Below are positions 42,209 through 50,928 of a stretch of 64,000 nucleotides of DNA, in pieces; position 1 is the first letter of the stretch, and each line of letters starts with the position of its first letter. This DNA comes from Poriferisulfidus sp965221375. Its GTDB lineage: Bacteria; Pseudomonadota; Gammaproteobacteria; Poriferisulfidales; Poriferisulfidaceae. The notes under the pieces are model-generated. The model had not been told where the DNA came from, made no database searches, and worked only from the letters and a program-made list of their open reading frames with translations. The stretch spans positions 248,001-312,000 of the forward strand of contig OZ244883.1 of the NCBI GenBank assembly GCA_965221375.1. Direction: 5' to 3'. The position numbers and the translations under genes were made by a program.

Positions 42209-42993
42209 AAGTTTGGCGCATCTTGCGCCGGCTGGTGTTGGTGCTGTATATGATCGCAAAAGGGGTGTGGTTGGGCGGGGCCACACATATCCGAGCATTG
42301 GCACAAAATCCCCCCGACCCGAAAGCCGTGGCGGCCGTGCATAACTGGTTTCGCGAGATGTTGCGGGACCTTGGCGTGCACGTTCGAGTGGTGGGTGAAG
42401 AAACTCCCGGTCCACAGTTGGTCGTGTGCAATCACACCTCCTGGATCGATATTCTGGTGATTGGCTCGATTTTCCCGGCCAGCTTTTTGTCGAAAGAGGT
42501 CGTCCGGCACTGGCCATTAATTGGGCGGATGACCGGTGCCGCCGGCACTTTGTTTATTCAGCGCGGGGCCACGGAAGCGGCGAATCAAGCTATCGTGCAG
42601 ATGGGCGAGAAGCTTCAACGCCAGCGCAGCATCGCGATTTTCCCGGAAGCCACGACCGGGGACGGGTATGGGGTGCTGCGTTATTACCCGCGGTTGTTTG
42701 CAGCCTCGATTGAATACCAGGTTCCGGTGCAACCGGTCGCCATCATCTATCCGCACCCTGACGGAGTTCATCCGAAGGTGGCGTTTATTGGGCAGATGAC
42801 GCTGGTCGGCAGTATTTGGGGGATCCTGGGTACGGAGCGGATTGATGCGGAAGTGCATCTGGGCGACCTGATACATCCCGAAGGCTTGGACCGACGACAG
42901 TTGTCGGATCGTGCGCGGGCGCACGCGGTGGAAGTGGTGGAACGAAATTTACGCCAGTCGGGGGTGTCCCGGCCGGCGGAGACTGCCGATTAG
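42205..42993 (+). CDS. 1-acyl-sn-glycerol-3-phosphate acyltransferase (PlsC family)
   Basis: A 262-residue lysophospholipid acyltransferase. It has an N-terminal hydrophobic segment and the catalytic motif VVCNHTSWIDILV (HxxxxD, about residues 78-83). The further motifs are GAAGTLFIQRG (glycerol-phosphate binding) and AIFPEATTGDGYGVL (FPEG-like). It acylates the second position of lysophosphatidate in the inner membrane. It follows the DUF255 gene with a four-base overlap and ends in a four-base overlap with the convergent rpsT gene. Another PlsC homologue outside the window may be the main enzyme; this one is of the short proteobacterial type. Confidence 0.88.
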   Translation: MKVWRILRRLVLVLYMIAKGVWLGGATHIRALAQNPPDPKAVAAVHNWFREMLRDLGVHVRVVGEETPGPQLVVCNHTSWIDILVIGSIFPASFLSKEVVRHWPLIGRMTGAAGTLFIQRGATEAANQAIVQMGEKLQRQRSIAIFPEATTGDGYGVLRYYPRLFAASIEYQVPVQPVAIIYPHPDGVHPKVAFIGQMTLVGSIWGILGTERIDAEVHLGDLIHPEGLDRRQLSDRARAHAVEVVERNLRQSGVSRPAETAD

Positions 42994-43250
42994 AGGCTTT
43001 TAAGGCGGGAGTTCAGGCGGCTTTTCTGTCGTGCTGCCTTGTTGCGATGAATCAATCCGCGCGAGACGGCGCTGTCAATAATGGGTACCGCGGCCCGGTA
43101 GGCGGCCTCCGCTTGTTCACGAGCGCCGCTGTCGAGACTTTTGACGACTTTTTTGACGGCAGTACGGTAGCGGGACGCCAGAGCGACGTTGCAGACACGG
43201 TGCGCATCCGCTTGGCGGGCGCGCTTGCGAGCTTGGGGCGAATTGGCCAT
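42990..43250 (-). CDS. rpsT: 30S ribosomal protein S20
   Basis: An 86-residue basic helical protein read from ATG 43250 (MANSPQARKRARQAD...), the standard S20 start. It binds 16S rRNA early in 30S assembly. The family text is intact: NSPQARKRARQ, SRYRTAVKKVVK and RGLIHRNKAARQKSRLNSRL. No Shine-Dalgarno sequence precedes the start, and a perfect TATAAT with GC-rich discriminator lies only ten bases upstream. S20 is often alone on its strand and feedback-regulated in translation. Confidence 0.95.
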   Translation of the reverse strand: MANSPQARKRARQADAHRVCNVALASRYRTAVKKVVKSLDSGAREQAEAAYRAAVPIIDSAVSRGLIHRNKAARQKSRLNSRLKSL

Positions 43251-43260
43251 AAGGCGGCGC

Positions 43261-43266
43261 ATTATA
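43261..43266 (-). promoter_or_regulatory. -10 element near rpsT
   Basis: TATAAT on the minus strand followed at once by GCGCCGCC, a GC-rich discriminator as in stringently controlled promoters. It lies ten bases before the S20 ATG, so transcription from it would give an almost leaderless mRNA. No consensus -35 is seen at 17 bases. Confidence 0.35.
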
Positions 43267-43324
43267 CCGGAAGTTCAAACCCACTCCGGCTCAACTGCGC
43301 TGCCTGGACAGAGACGGAAACGAC

Positions 43325-44617
43325 CTAGAAATGGTAGCTCAGGCGCAATTCGACAAAGGTGTCGCGCCGAGTGTCATAAACCTGCCGATCTTCTTCGGCG
43401 ACATCGAAAAATGCAAAGGTCTCAAAATCGAGAGACCACTGATCGGTCAGGCGCCGCTCGAATTCGATAACCAACAACCGGGTGGAATAATGCCGGTCCT
43501 GCAAAACGCCAATCAGCAGGTTGGTGTCCTGAACATCGTTTAGTGCATAGCGGGCGGCGATAAACACATCGTCATTGAATACCCGGGTCGCAGCCGCCCC
43601 GCGCTCATCGTAGTTCCATTCACCCAAAATCCCCAAATCGGCATCGGAGTCAAACACTGAGAAAAAGGTGTACTCCACTCCGGCCGCTACAGCGGCAAAG
43701 TCCTGCTCCTGCAGAAACAGATTTTTCGCGCCGGCACGGTGGATGGCTTCCAGCTTGAGCAGCCAGGCATCGGTGGTCATCTGCGCGTCCAGCCCAAACT
43801 GGCGGATCTGCTCATAGTGCGGTAGCAGCCGGTCGCCCAATGCGGGATCGGGAAGCCGGGCCAGCGGCTTGCGGTTGCGGTCGACGGGCCGCAAAAGCGC
43901 TTCCCGACTGGTGCCATCGAAAAAACTGATGCCGATGTCGAACGGCCCAAAACTGTGGCTGTAGCGCAAGGCAAAATCCGTATGCCATTGTCGGGCGGAG
44001 CTTTCGTAGGTCACAGGCCCCTGGTCGATGGGCAGGGAGGTACGCAGGCGTCCGTCCTCGCCGGCGAAGGTGCGTTCGCGATGATGCGGCAGCACAAAGA
44101 ATTCCGCCGCGCCCCAGTCGCCGGTCCAGGTGCCGTGCACCATCAACTGGCCCAGCTCTTCTTCTTCGTCCGGATGTTCAATCAGGTCCACCTGGTTGAT
44201 GATGTCCACCAGGTGGTTGGCTTCAATCACGCCCCAGAACACGCGGTCGACGCCGATCCGAAGCTCCCAGGCGTCGCGCTCGCCGATTTCGCCGAACATG
44301 AGGAAATAGGCTTCCCGGATATCGGCATGGGTGCGCCGGTCGTCGGCGCTGTCATAACGGTAGTACGGCGTGAAGGTAAAGCTCCAGCCGTCCTCGTCTT
44401 CGAAGTAAAATTCCGGCTCGATTATCACCCCGCTGGCATGGCGGGTGGTCTGCTGCTCGTGGGCGCCGCCGGCGGGATACCAGCGTGCGGACACCGCCAT
44501 TTCGCCGCTAAGCTCGACGTACAGATCCTTCGGTTCGTACGCATGGCTGCCGGTGGTGGCCAGCACCAACGCGATGCTGGGGAGGGCATGGCGAAGAACC
44601 ATGCGTTGCGGCATCAC
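43325..44617 (-). CDS. Predicted outer-membrane beta-barrel protein of an MMPL/RND export operon
   Basis: A 430-residue exported protein. The signal peptide runs to about residue 26 (LPSIALVLATTGSHA). The mature part has alternating aromatic/hydrophobic strands (FSFTFTPYYRYDSADD-like text, SLDFETFAFFDVAEE) and ends in Phe (LRLSYHF), the C-terminal signature for BAM insertion. No closer function is clear; porin-like proteins of this size often lie next to MMPL exporters and LolA-like proteins. It overlaps the upstream LolA-like gene by four bases, so it is the last gene of that operon. Confidence 0.65.
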   Translation of the reverse strand: MMPQRMVLRHALPSIALVLATTGSHAYEPKDLYVELSGEMAVSARWYPAGGAHEQQTTRHASGVIIEPEFYFEDEDGWSFTFTPYYRYDSADDRRTHADIREAYFLMFGEIGERDAWELRIGVDRVFWGVIEANHLVDIINQVDLIEHPDEEEELGQLMVHGTWTGDWGAAEFFVLPHHRERTFAGEDGRLRTSLPIDQGPVTYESSARQWHTDFALRYSHSFGPFDIGISFFDGTSREALLRPVDRNRKPLARLPDPALGDRLLPHYEQIRQFGLDAQMTTDAWLLKLEAIHRAGAKNLFLQEQDFAAVAAGVEYTFFSVFDSDADLGILGEWNYDERGAAATRVFNDDVFIAARYALNDVQDTNLLIGVLQDRHYSTRLLVIEFERRLTDQWSLDFETFAFFDVAEEDRQVYDTRRDTFVELRLSYHF

Positions 44618-45432
44618 CGTGCCCGGCGCAATCCGGTTTTTGTGAAATCGCGTTCGTCGAGATCGGTCTGGAACTGATAGTTCTTCCAGTCCATGAGAGT
44701 GCTTTTGCCGTTCACATGGTTGGTCATGGTGACCCGCTGGGCGCGCCAGAATCTTCCCAGATATTCCTGATAGTCCTCATTGACCAAGGTTTTCATATGC
44801 GTGTCCTTGCGGTCGTAGTATTCAATTTTCCAAATCCGCAAATGCTCGGTGTCCAGCCAAAAGATTTGACGGCGATAACCGGAATCCTTGTCGACCGGGT
44901 AACGCTCGACGACGGAGCAGGTCAATACGCCGCACGGCTCTTCCCGCAAAAACAGATAGGTGTATTTCTCCACTTCCTGCGCGGTCATGTCTTCGTAAGC
45001 AAACTCGCTGCCCATGAAGGAGCCGGAGCGGTTGGCGGAACTGATGCGCTTGACGCGCTTCAGGGCCGGCAGGTACAGCCACTGGTCGTCGGGACCGGTG
45101 CGGTGGGCATGGACTAAAAGCGCGGTGCCCTGGACATCGCGCGGCTTGTCGAAAACAAACAGACTCTTGTCGCCATCCTCGATCAGTTCCAGTACTTTCA
45201 GGCGCAATTCCCGGCGACTTTCCTGTCCTTGTTTGTTGCGCAGTACCATCGTGGTGGTGGCGGTCAGGTTGCCAAAACCCTCGTCGCGGTCGCGTGCGGC
45301 TTCGGCGATGGCCAGACCGCGGGCGGCCGGATCCTCCTCAGCCGATGCAGGGGGCAGCAGGTTGGGGAACCCATTGAAGGTCAGGCACACGATGAGTGTG
45401 AGAAGCGGGGTGCGGACAGAGGCAGAAGTCAT
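44614..45432 (-). CDS. Outer-membrane lipoprotein-sorting (LolA-like) protein
   Basis: A 272-residue periplasmic protein. It has a signal peptide ending near residue 31 (PPASAEE) followed by the LolA/LolB-like half-barrel typical of proteins annotated as outer membrane lipoprotein-sorting protein (RDVQGTALLVHAHRT, DDQWLYLPALKRVKRISSANRSG in parts, FMGSEFAYEDM). The housekeeping LolA is shorter and different. Members of this type pair with MMPL/RND exporters and probably shuttle a hydrophobic molecule across the periplasm. It overlaps both neighbours by four bases (ATGA). Confidence 0.75.
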   Translation of the reverse strand: MTSASVRTPLLTLIVCLTFNGFPNLLPPASAEEDPAARGLAIAEAARDRDEGFGNLTATTTMVLRNKQGQESRRELRLKVLELIEDGDKSLFVFDKPRDVQGTALLVHAHRTGPDDQWLYLPALKRVKRISSANRSGSFMGSEFAYEDMTAQEVEKYTYLFLREEPCGVLTCSVVERYPVDKDSGYRRQIFWLDTEHLRIWKIEYYDRKDTHMKTLVNEDYQEYLGRFWRAQRVTMTNHVNGKSTLMDWKNYQFQTDLDERDFTKTGLRRAR

Positions 45433-47723
45433 AATTTTTTCTTGCGGTCGATGGCCATCAAAAGGGCGGGCAGCAGCAGAAAGTCTCCGGCGAGGGCAAA
45501 CAGGAGAGTGGTGGTGACCATCAGGCCGTTGACCCGACTCATTTCAAAGCCGGAGGAGGCATAAATCAGGAAACCGACGCACAACACGGCCGTGGTGGTC
45601 CACAACGCGCGACCCACGGTACAGAAGGTTTCATGCACGGCTTCGGACGGATTCATGCCGGCGCGGCGGGACATCAGGTACTTGTTCATGAAATGGATCG
45701 TATCGTCGACAATGATACTGAAGGCGATGATCACCACGATCGAGGCGGTCATGCCGATGCGTCCGACCAGATAGCCCCAAAGCCCAAAACTGACCGCCGC
45801 CGGCAACAGGTTGGGCAACAGGCTGAGCAGTCCGTATTTCAGGCTGCGGAACACTCCAATCAGAATCAGTGAGATTATGAACAGGGCGATGCCGGTGCCG
45901 AAAATCATGCTTTCGATGTTGCGTGCGGAAATATGCGCGAAGATGATGCTGGTGCCTGAGGCGGGAATCGCCATGGAGGGGGCGTTGGCCTGCAGCCACT
46001 GCTGTGCGCGCACATCGACATCGCGCAAAATGGCGGTCGAGACGTTCTTGGTGGTGACCGTCATGCGGGTCGCCGACTTGGCGATGTCGATGCGGTCGTT
46101 GAGGTTGCTGCCGAAAGGCAACGAAAATTCGTACAGCAATAAATACTGAGCCGCCAGTTCCTGGCTGTCGGGCAGCCGGTAATAAGTCGGGTCGTCCCCA
46201 TGCATGTTCTTGTTGAGGCGCTTCATGGTGTCGGGGAAGGCCTGCACGTGCGCCACTTCAGGCTGTTCTCGGTACCAGTTGGCGAACGCATCGACGGTTT
46301 GCAGATACTCGGGGTCGGTGATGCCGCCTTCACGTCCGGAGTCCAGCGAGTACTCCAGCGCATTCATGCCGGTCAGGGTGGAGGAGATGAAGTCGGTGTC
46401 GCGGCGGAATTCATACGTCTCGTCAAAATATTCCGTCCAGTTGTCCGTCATGATATTGCGGGGGATGCCGGCGAGCAGAGCGATGGTGAGGGCCATCAGT
46501 CCCCACATAAGCGGTTTGCGCTGGGCAATGACGAAGTCCGCCAGGCGCGAGAAAAAATCCAGTTTCAGAGCCGGCCTGCGTGAGGCCCGCAGCGGCATGA
46601 TGGACAGCAAGGCCGGCAGCAGCGTCATGGAGTAGATATAGGCCCACACCACTCCCAGCGCCACGAAATTCCCCAGTACGTGAAACGGCGGGGCTTCCGA
46701 CGAATTCAGGCTGAGAAAACCGATTGCCGTGGTAATCGAAGTCAGAAAGACCGGATAGGTGTTGACGCGCAAGGACTCGGCAATGGCTGCGTCTCGATCC
46801 AGGCCTTGTCGAAGGCCGATCAAAGTGTCCGTGACGATGTGGATGGTGTAGGCAAGGGTGAGCACCATCAGGATGATGGGAATGCCGGAGTTGGCGGAAC
46901 TGAACATTAATTCCATCCACCCTGCCACTCCAAGAGTGGTCAGCAGCACGGACAGAATCACGGTCACGATGGCGACGGTGCCCCACACCGAGCGAAGGAG
47001 CAGGCTGGAGACCAGCACGATGGCGAGAAGCGCAAAAGGCGTCAGCGTCTCATGGGTGCGGGTGGTGGCGCGGGCGAAAGCGCGGTTGAACAGGACATCG
47101 CCAGTGACGTAATAATCAAGCGAAGGGTTAAGTTCGCGTAAGTCCGCGAGCAGCGTATCCAGGTAGCCGGTGATTTCCAACACCGCGGGGTCCGAAGCAT
47201 CCGGCAGCGCAAACGTAATGGCCACGCCGCCCACCCGGCCGTCGTGAGCAACCAGACGTCCGGCAATGTCGGGTTCATTCAAGGCGATGGCCTCAACGCG
47301 CGCTAACTCTGCGTCACTCAAGGCCTCCGCGTCGCGCACCAAGGGCTCGACGCGCAAGTCGTCTCCGGACGCCTCGCTGTGGAAAAAGTTGGTCAGCGAG
47401 TCGACTCGGGTGGAATACGGAGCCTGCCAGGCAGCGTCGGTCAACTCTACGAAGGCGGCCAAGGTCTCCCGCGTGAACACCGAGCCTTCTTTCGGGGCAA
47501 TCGCAATCAGGGCGCGGTTGGAATCGGTGTAGGTGTTCTCCAGGGCGTCGAGAGCGAGGCGTTCCGGGTTGTCTTCGCTGAACAGCACCTCATAGTTGTG
47601 GGTCATGCTGATCCCGGGCAGCCCGGCGCTGGCCGCCAAGACGGTGGCCACAACCAGCGCCAGCATGGCGGTGCGCCGGTTCAGTACCGTGGCGATGTAA
47701 CGTTCCAGAGAGGCATGGCTCAT
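45429..47723 (-). CDS. MMPL/RND-family lipid exporter (HpnN-like)
   Basis: A 764-residue membrane protein with two symmetric halves, each with one helix, a periplasmic loop and a group of five helices. The first half has GIPIILMVLTLAYTIHIVTD, the second GMTASIVVIIAFSIIVDDTIHF, with acidic residues inside the membrane as in RND pumps. This short architecture (compared with about 1040 residues in HAE1 pumps) fits MMPL and hopanoid-exporter types. It begins 85 bases after the MpaB-like oxygenase gene and is coupled to the LolA-like gene. A lipid or terpenoid substrate is inferred from the family and from the isoprenoid genes nearby. Confidence 0.8.
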   Translation of the reverse strand: MSHASLERYIATVLNRRTAMLALVVATVLAASAGLPGISMTHNYEVLFSEDNPERLALDALENTYTDSNRALIAIAPKEGSVFTRETLAAFVELTDAAWQAPYSTRVDSLTNFFHSEASGDDLRVEPLVRDAEALSDAELARVEAIALNEPDIAGRLVAHDGRVGGVAITFALPDASDPAVLEITGYLDTLLADLRELNPSLDYYVTGDVLFNRAFARATTRTHETLTPFALLAIVLVSSLLLRSVWGTVAIVTVILSVLLTTLGVAGWMELMFSSANSGIPIILMVLTLAYTIHIVTDTLIGLRQGLDRDAAIAESLRVNTYPVFLTSITTAIGFLSLNSSEAPPFHVLGNFVALGVVWAYIYSMTLLPALLSIMPLRASRRPALKLDFFSRLADFVIAQRKPLMWGLMALTIALLAGIPRNIMTDNWTEYFDETYEFRRDTDFISSTLTGMNALEYSLDSGREGGITDPEYLQTVDAFANWYREQPEVAHVQAFPDTMKRLNKNMHGDDPTYYRLPDSQELAAQYLLLYEFSLPFGSNLNDRIDIAKSATRMTVTTKNVSTAILRDVDVRAQQWLQANAPSMAIPASGTSIIFAHISARNIESMIFGTGIALFIISLILIGVFRSLKYGLLSLLPNLLPAAVSFGLWGYLVGRIGMTASIVVIIAFSIIVDDTIHFMNKYLMSRRAGMNPSEAVHETFCTVGRALWTTTAVLCVGFLIYASSGFEMSRVNGLMVTTTLLFALAGDFLLLPALLMAIDRKKKL

Positions 47724-47808
47724 GTTGAAATCCCTAAAACGGGTGGCGGTGCCGAAGCGGTTTGCCGGACGGGCGGTGAGGGCGGCTGGAGGAAGCGGTG
47801 CTTAAGGG

Positions 47809-49005
47809 CTACCAGGGGGCGGAGTCGGCGTTTTTGGCCGCAGTAGGTAGTTTGTAACTGATCCCTTCGGCCTCGTACATCGACAGATGCAGCAGGTTGG
47901 CAAAGTTTTCCGAGCGCAGAAAAGGAGTGCCCCGAAAGAAGTGATGCGCGTGCTGTTTAATTCGGAACAATGTCAAGGCCCCGGGCGGTGTGTGTGAGGG
48001 AAACTTCAACTGATCCGCCAAGGTGTCGCCGATCAGAGCGCGCGACATGCCATAGGCCCATTTCATGAATCGGGTTTTGGCTTTCGGATCGGTCAGGCCG
48101 GTCGAAAGATCGGTGATCTCTTGGATGAAGGCTTTGGCGACGACGGAAGAATCTTCGTTCGGATCCGGCTCGACCATGCGGGAAATTTTCAGGATGCGCT
48201 GCGCCTCATCGCGGCTGGTGAACAAAATGCTCTCGGGGATGCCCATGACATAGCCGACATAGCGCCAGAGTTTGTTGATGCTGTCTTTTTCTTCTTCGCT
48301 GTAGATCGCGCCCAGCTGCTCCGAGCATTCCATCGTACGGTGTCCGAAAACCGCGATCGCATAACCCAAGTGCGCCGCACTGATGGGCAGGCCCCAGGCG
48401 TCGTGGTTCCATTCTTCGCTCTTTTTCAGCAGATTGCGGACCCGGCCGTGGACGAAGCGCAGACGCACGTTCACTTTCCAGCCGTCTTCATCGGTGCGCA
48501 TGGCGCCGGGATAAAAGGATTCCAGCAACTGGCGGTTGTTCTGCTGGAGACGTCGGCTGGTTTGCGCCGAACCCACCCGGCCGGTCAGCCGGAACGAGCG
48601 GGCAATCATCGTGCCAAACCCTTCAATCAGGGTGGCCAGCGCGAAGGCGACAAGCGCGTACTCGGTATTGACCTGAAAGGCGCTGCACGCGGGCTTGAAA
48701 TCGTTGAAGTCGACCCAGGAAGGCACCTCAAGATTTTTGAAAAAGTCCTGCAGGACTTGGGGAGCCTTGCGGAGCAATTCCTCATTTTTCTCCACACCGG
48801 CGCGGATGTAGCGGTGCATGTCTTCCGGGGGAAGCGTCGCATCCAGTTCATCCAGGACGGGATCCAATTCGGGATCGCCCAGGGTGGTATGCCGGATGTA
48901 ATTGTCGATGTTCTCCGGGTCGTGAGAACGCACCCGCACATATTGCGGGATATATTCAGTCGGAATGCGCTCGATCTCGACAGGTTCGGATGCAGTGTCG
49001 TTCAT
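47809..49005 (-). CDS. MpaB-like oxygenase (DUF2236) family protein
   Basis: A 398-residue protein of the family related to latex-clearing protein and fungal MpaB'. An N-terminal region (about 100 residues) precedes the DUF2236 core: STLIEGFGTMIARSF-like helix, RRLQQNNRQLLESFYPGAM, VRLRFVHGRVRNLL and AHLGYAIAVFGHRTMECSEQLG. The conserved Arg-His pattern in RFVHGRVR is the kind used for haem binding in the family. Members cleave or oxidise isoprenoid chains or have unknown roles. It heads an operon with an MMPL exporter, so oxidation of a lipid or terpenoid before export is a reasonable hypothesis. Confidence 0.7.
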   Translation of the reverse strand: MNDTASEPVEIERIPTEYIPQYVRVRSHDPENIDNYIRHTTLGDPELDPVLDELDATLPPEDMHRYIRAGVEKNEELLRKAPQVLQDFFKNLEVPSWVDFNDFKPACSAFQVNTEYALVAFALATLIEGFGTMIARSFRLTGRVGSAQTSRRLQQNNRQLLESFYPGAMRTDEDGWKVNVRLRFVHGRVRNLLKKSEEWNHDAWGLPISAAHLGYAIAVFGHRTMECSEQLGAIYSEEEKDSINKLWRYVGYVMGIPESILFTSRDEAQRILKISRMVEPDPNEDSSVVAKAFIQEITDLSTGLTDPKAKTRFMKWAYGMSRALIGDTLADQLKFPSHTPPGALTLFRIKQHAHHFFRGTPFLRSENFANLLHLSMYEAEGISYKLPTAAKNADSAPW

Positions 49006-49195
49006 GCCTGGTTCCTCTGTCTATTCTCCGGCAAATTTTCATGTGGCGTACGGGTATTTTCTGCCCAAGAAACTCTCCGACGCCAAACTCCTGCATTATA
49101 AGCGCAAAAAATGACACTCCGCTGCCGGGAGAATCAAATGTATTGGGGGCTGCGCAGGAGCCGCAGCGGTAAAAAAAGCAGCCGTGCCGCGGGGT

Positions 49196-49531
49196 CTAGC
49201 GGCCGAGATTGAAATTCTGATGGTGACGGAGGGCTTCCGTGAGAGTGGGATGGGTGTCGATCAGTTTGTGAAAGCCGGTGGTTTCAATAATCTCCCGAAT
49301 GGGATCGGACAGGGCGCACAAGGAGAACGCCTTGTGGTGTTCCTTGAGCGTTTTGGCAAACATCAACAGCGAGCGCAACCCGGCACTGCTGATATAAGTC
49401 AGCTCGGAAAGATCCAATACGACGCATGGGCCCTCGTGAGATTCGGCATTGGCGTCGAGGTCGGTGCTGAACTGACTGGCGTTGACCCCATCAATGCGGC
49501 CGATGACGTTAATCACCAGAGCCTCATCCAT
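49196..49531 (-). CDS. STAS-domain anti-sigma factor antagonist-like protein
   Basis: A 111-residue single STAS domain (ALVINVIGRIDGVNASQF, VVLDLSELTYISSAGLRSLL). The Ser-Ser-Ala-Gly segment carries the serine phosphorylated in SpoIIAA/RsbV proteins. Such proteins bind a kinase/anti-sigma partner and are reset by a PP2C phosphatase. A protein that combines a receiver, a PP2C phosphatase and an RsbW-like HATPase is encoded at 55574-57181, which makes a partner-switching module plausible although the genes are 6 kb apart. Confidence 0.85.
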   Translation of the reverse strand: MDEALVINVIGRIDGVNASQFSTDLDANAESHEGPCVVLDLSELTYISSAGLRSLLMFAKTLKEHHKAFSLCALSDPIREIIETTGFHKLIDTHPTLTEALRHHQNFNLGR

Positions 49532-49818
49532 GGTGTCAGCCCGTAGTTCAAACAGATGATCGGGAGGAGAAATAGCGAGCTCCTGAGAGTGAGAGGGTTC
49601 TACGCACTATTTTACGCAAGTCAGTTTGAAATTCAAAACCTGCAGACGCAGTCGCGTGCGGATTGCTCGATAAAGCCTTTGTGCGGGGATTTCGAGCGAA
49701 TTCAATCACGTATTTCGTGTCGCAAGTAAGGGCATGGTATCACAGGTACTGCACGACAGGCGCGAACCTGCAGGGCTGTAAAATGTTTGGGATGGTTTCA
49801 TCAGGGGGATGAGGAGTA
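49532..49818. other. Divergent intergenic region between the STAS gene and a squalene-synthase-like gene
   Basis: About 290 bases, AT-richer than the neighbours, expected to hold promoters for both directions. I see no convincing pair of -35/-10 elements, no hairpin and no gene. Confidence 0.4.
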
Positions 49819-50907
49819 TTGCCCATTACTGAGTCGCAGGCTGCTGACGACCGGAATTTCCAGGCCGAGATGCTCAAGGGCGTCTCCCGCACGTTCGCCA
49901 TCACATTGCCGTATCTGCCGGAATCGGTCGGCATGCCCTATGGCAACGCCTATCTGCTGTGCCGCATCACCGACACGATTGAGGATGAAACCTCACTGAC
50001 AGCGGAGCAAAAACAGCCGTTTTTTGAACGCTTCGCCGCCGTGGTTGCCGGGCAGGGGGATCCGCAGGCGTTTGCGCGCGATTTTGGCGCGGTTCTGTCC
50101 GCTTCGACAACGGCTCAAGAACACGATCTGGTGGCCCAGACGGCCCGCGTCGTGCACATCACCCATAATTTCGGAGAGACCCCCCGCGGCATTCTGCAGC
50201 GTTGCGTGAAAACCATGGCCTCCGGCATGGCGGAGTTTCAACTGGCGGCCTCGCCCCAAGGGCTGGAGGATTTGCCCCACTTCAACCGCTACTGTTACCA
50301 CGTCGCCGGGGTGGTCGGGGAGATGATGACCGGTCTGTTCTGCGACTATTCCCAGAAAATTGCCGCGCACCGTGACACCCTGATGACCTTGTCGCTGTCA
50401 TTCGGACAAGGCCTGCAGATGACCAATATTCTCCAGGATATTTGGGAGGACCGCCGACGCGGGATTTGCTGGTTGCCCCGAGATTTGTTTCGGGCGGCCG
50501 GCTTTGATTTGGAGGCCCTGTCGCCGGATCATGAAGACCCCGATTTTGAGCGCGGACTGCGGGTCCTAATCGCTTTGGGACACCATCATCTCGCTCGGGC
50601 CTTGCGCTATACCTTGCTGATTCCGCGCCGGGAGACCGGCTTGCGTCTTTATTGCCTGTGGACTCTGGGCATGTCCGTGCTGACGTTGCGGCAGATTGGC
50701 GCGACTGTGCATTTCAAGAGCCGGCAGGAAGTCAAGATTTCGCGCCGCAGCGTATGGGCGGTGCTGACTTTTTCAAAGCTTCTGGTGCGCTCCAATACGG
50801 CGCTGAAACTGGTGTTCTGGGTCTTGACGCGCCGTCTTGCGAAAGGCGCTCAAGCGATGCCAAAGTGGTGGTCGAAAAACGTCGATACCGGCGCAATTCC
50901 CCAGTAA
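49819..50907 (+). CDS. Squalene/phytoene synthase family protein (copy 1)
   Basis: A 362-residue prenyltransferase that is expected to join two farnesyl diphosphates head to head, giving presqualene diphosphate and/or squalene. The two Mg-binding motifs are DTIEDE (about residues 54-59, in YLLCRITDTIEDE) and NILQDIWEDRRRG (about 204-216). It also has SRTFAITLPYLP near the start. TTG 49819 is taken as start because the sequence MPITESQ... parallels the start of its paralogue at 53357; a purine-rich GGGGGATGAGGAG lies before it. The end has a hydrophobic helix, which suggests membrane association. Confidence 0.85.
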   Translation: MPITESQAADDRNFQAEMLKGVSRTFAITLPYLPESVGMPYGNAYLLCRITDTIEDETSLTAEQKQPFFERFAAVVAGQGDPQAFARDFGAVLSASTTAQEHDLVAQTARVVHITHNFGETPRGILQRCVKTMASGMAEFQLAASPQGLEDLPHFNRYCYHVAGVVGEMMTGLFCDYSQKIAAHRDTLMTLSLSFGQGLQMTNILQDIWEDRRRGICWLPRDLFRAAGFDLEALSPDHEDPDFERGLRVLIALGHHHLARALRYTLLIPRRETGLRLYCLWTLGMSVLTLRQIGATVHFKSRQEVKISRRSVWAVLTFSKLLVRSNTALKLVFWVLTRRLAKGAQAMPKWWSKNVDTGAIPQ

Positions 50908-50928
50908 AAATCTGCCGGCCCCGGTGAC

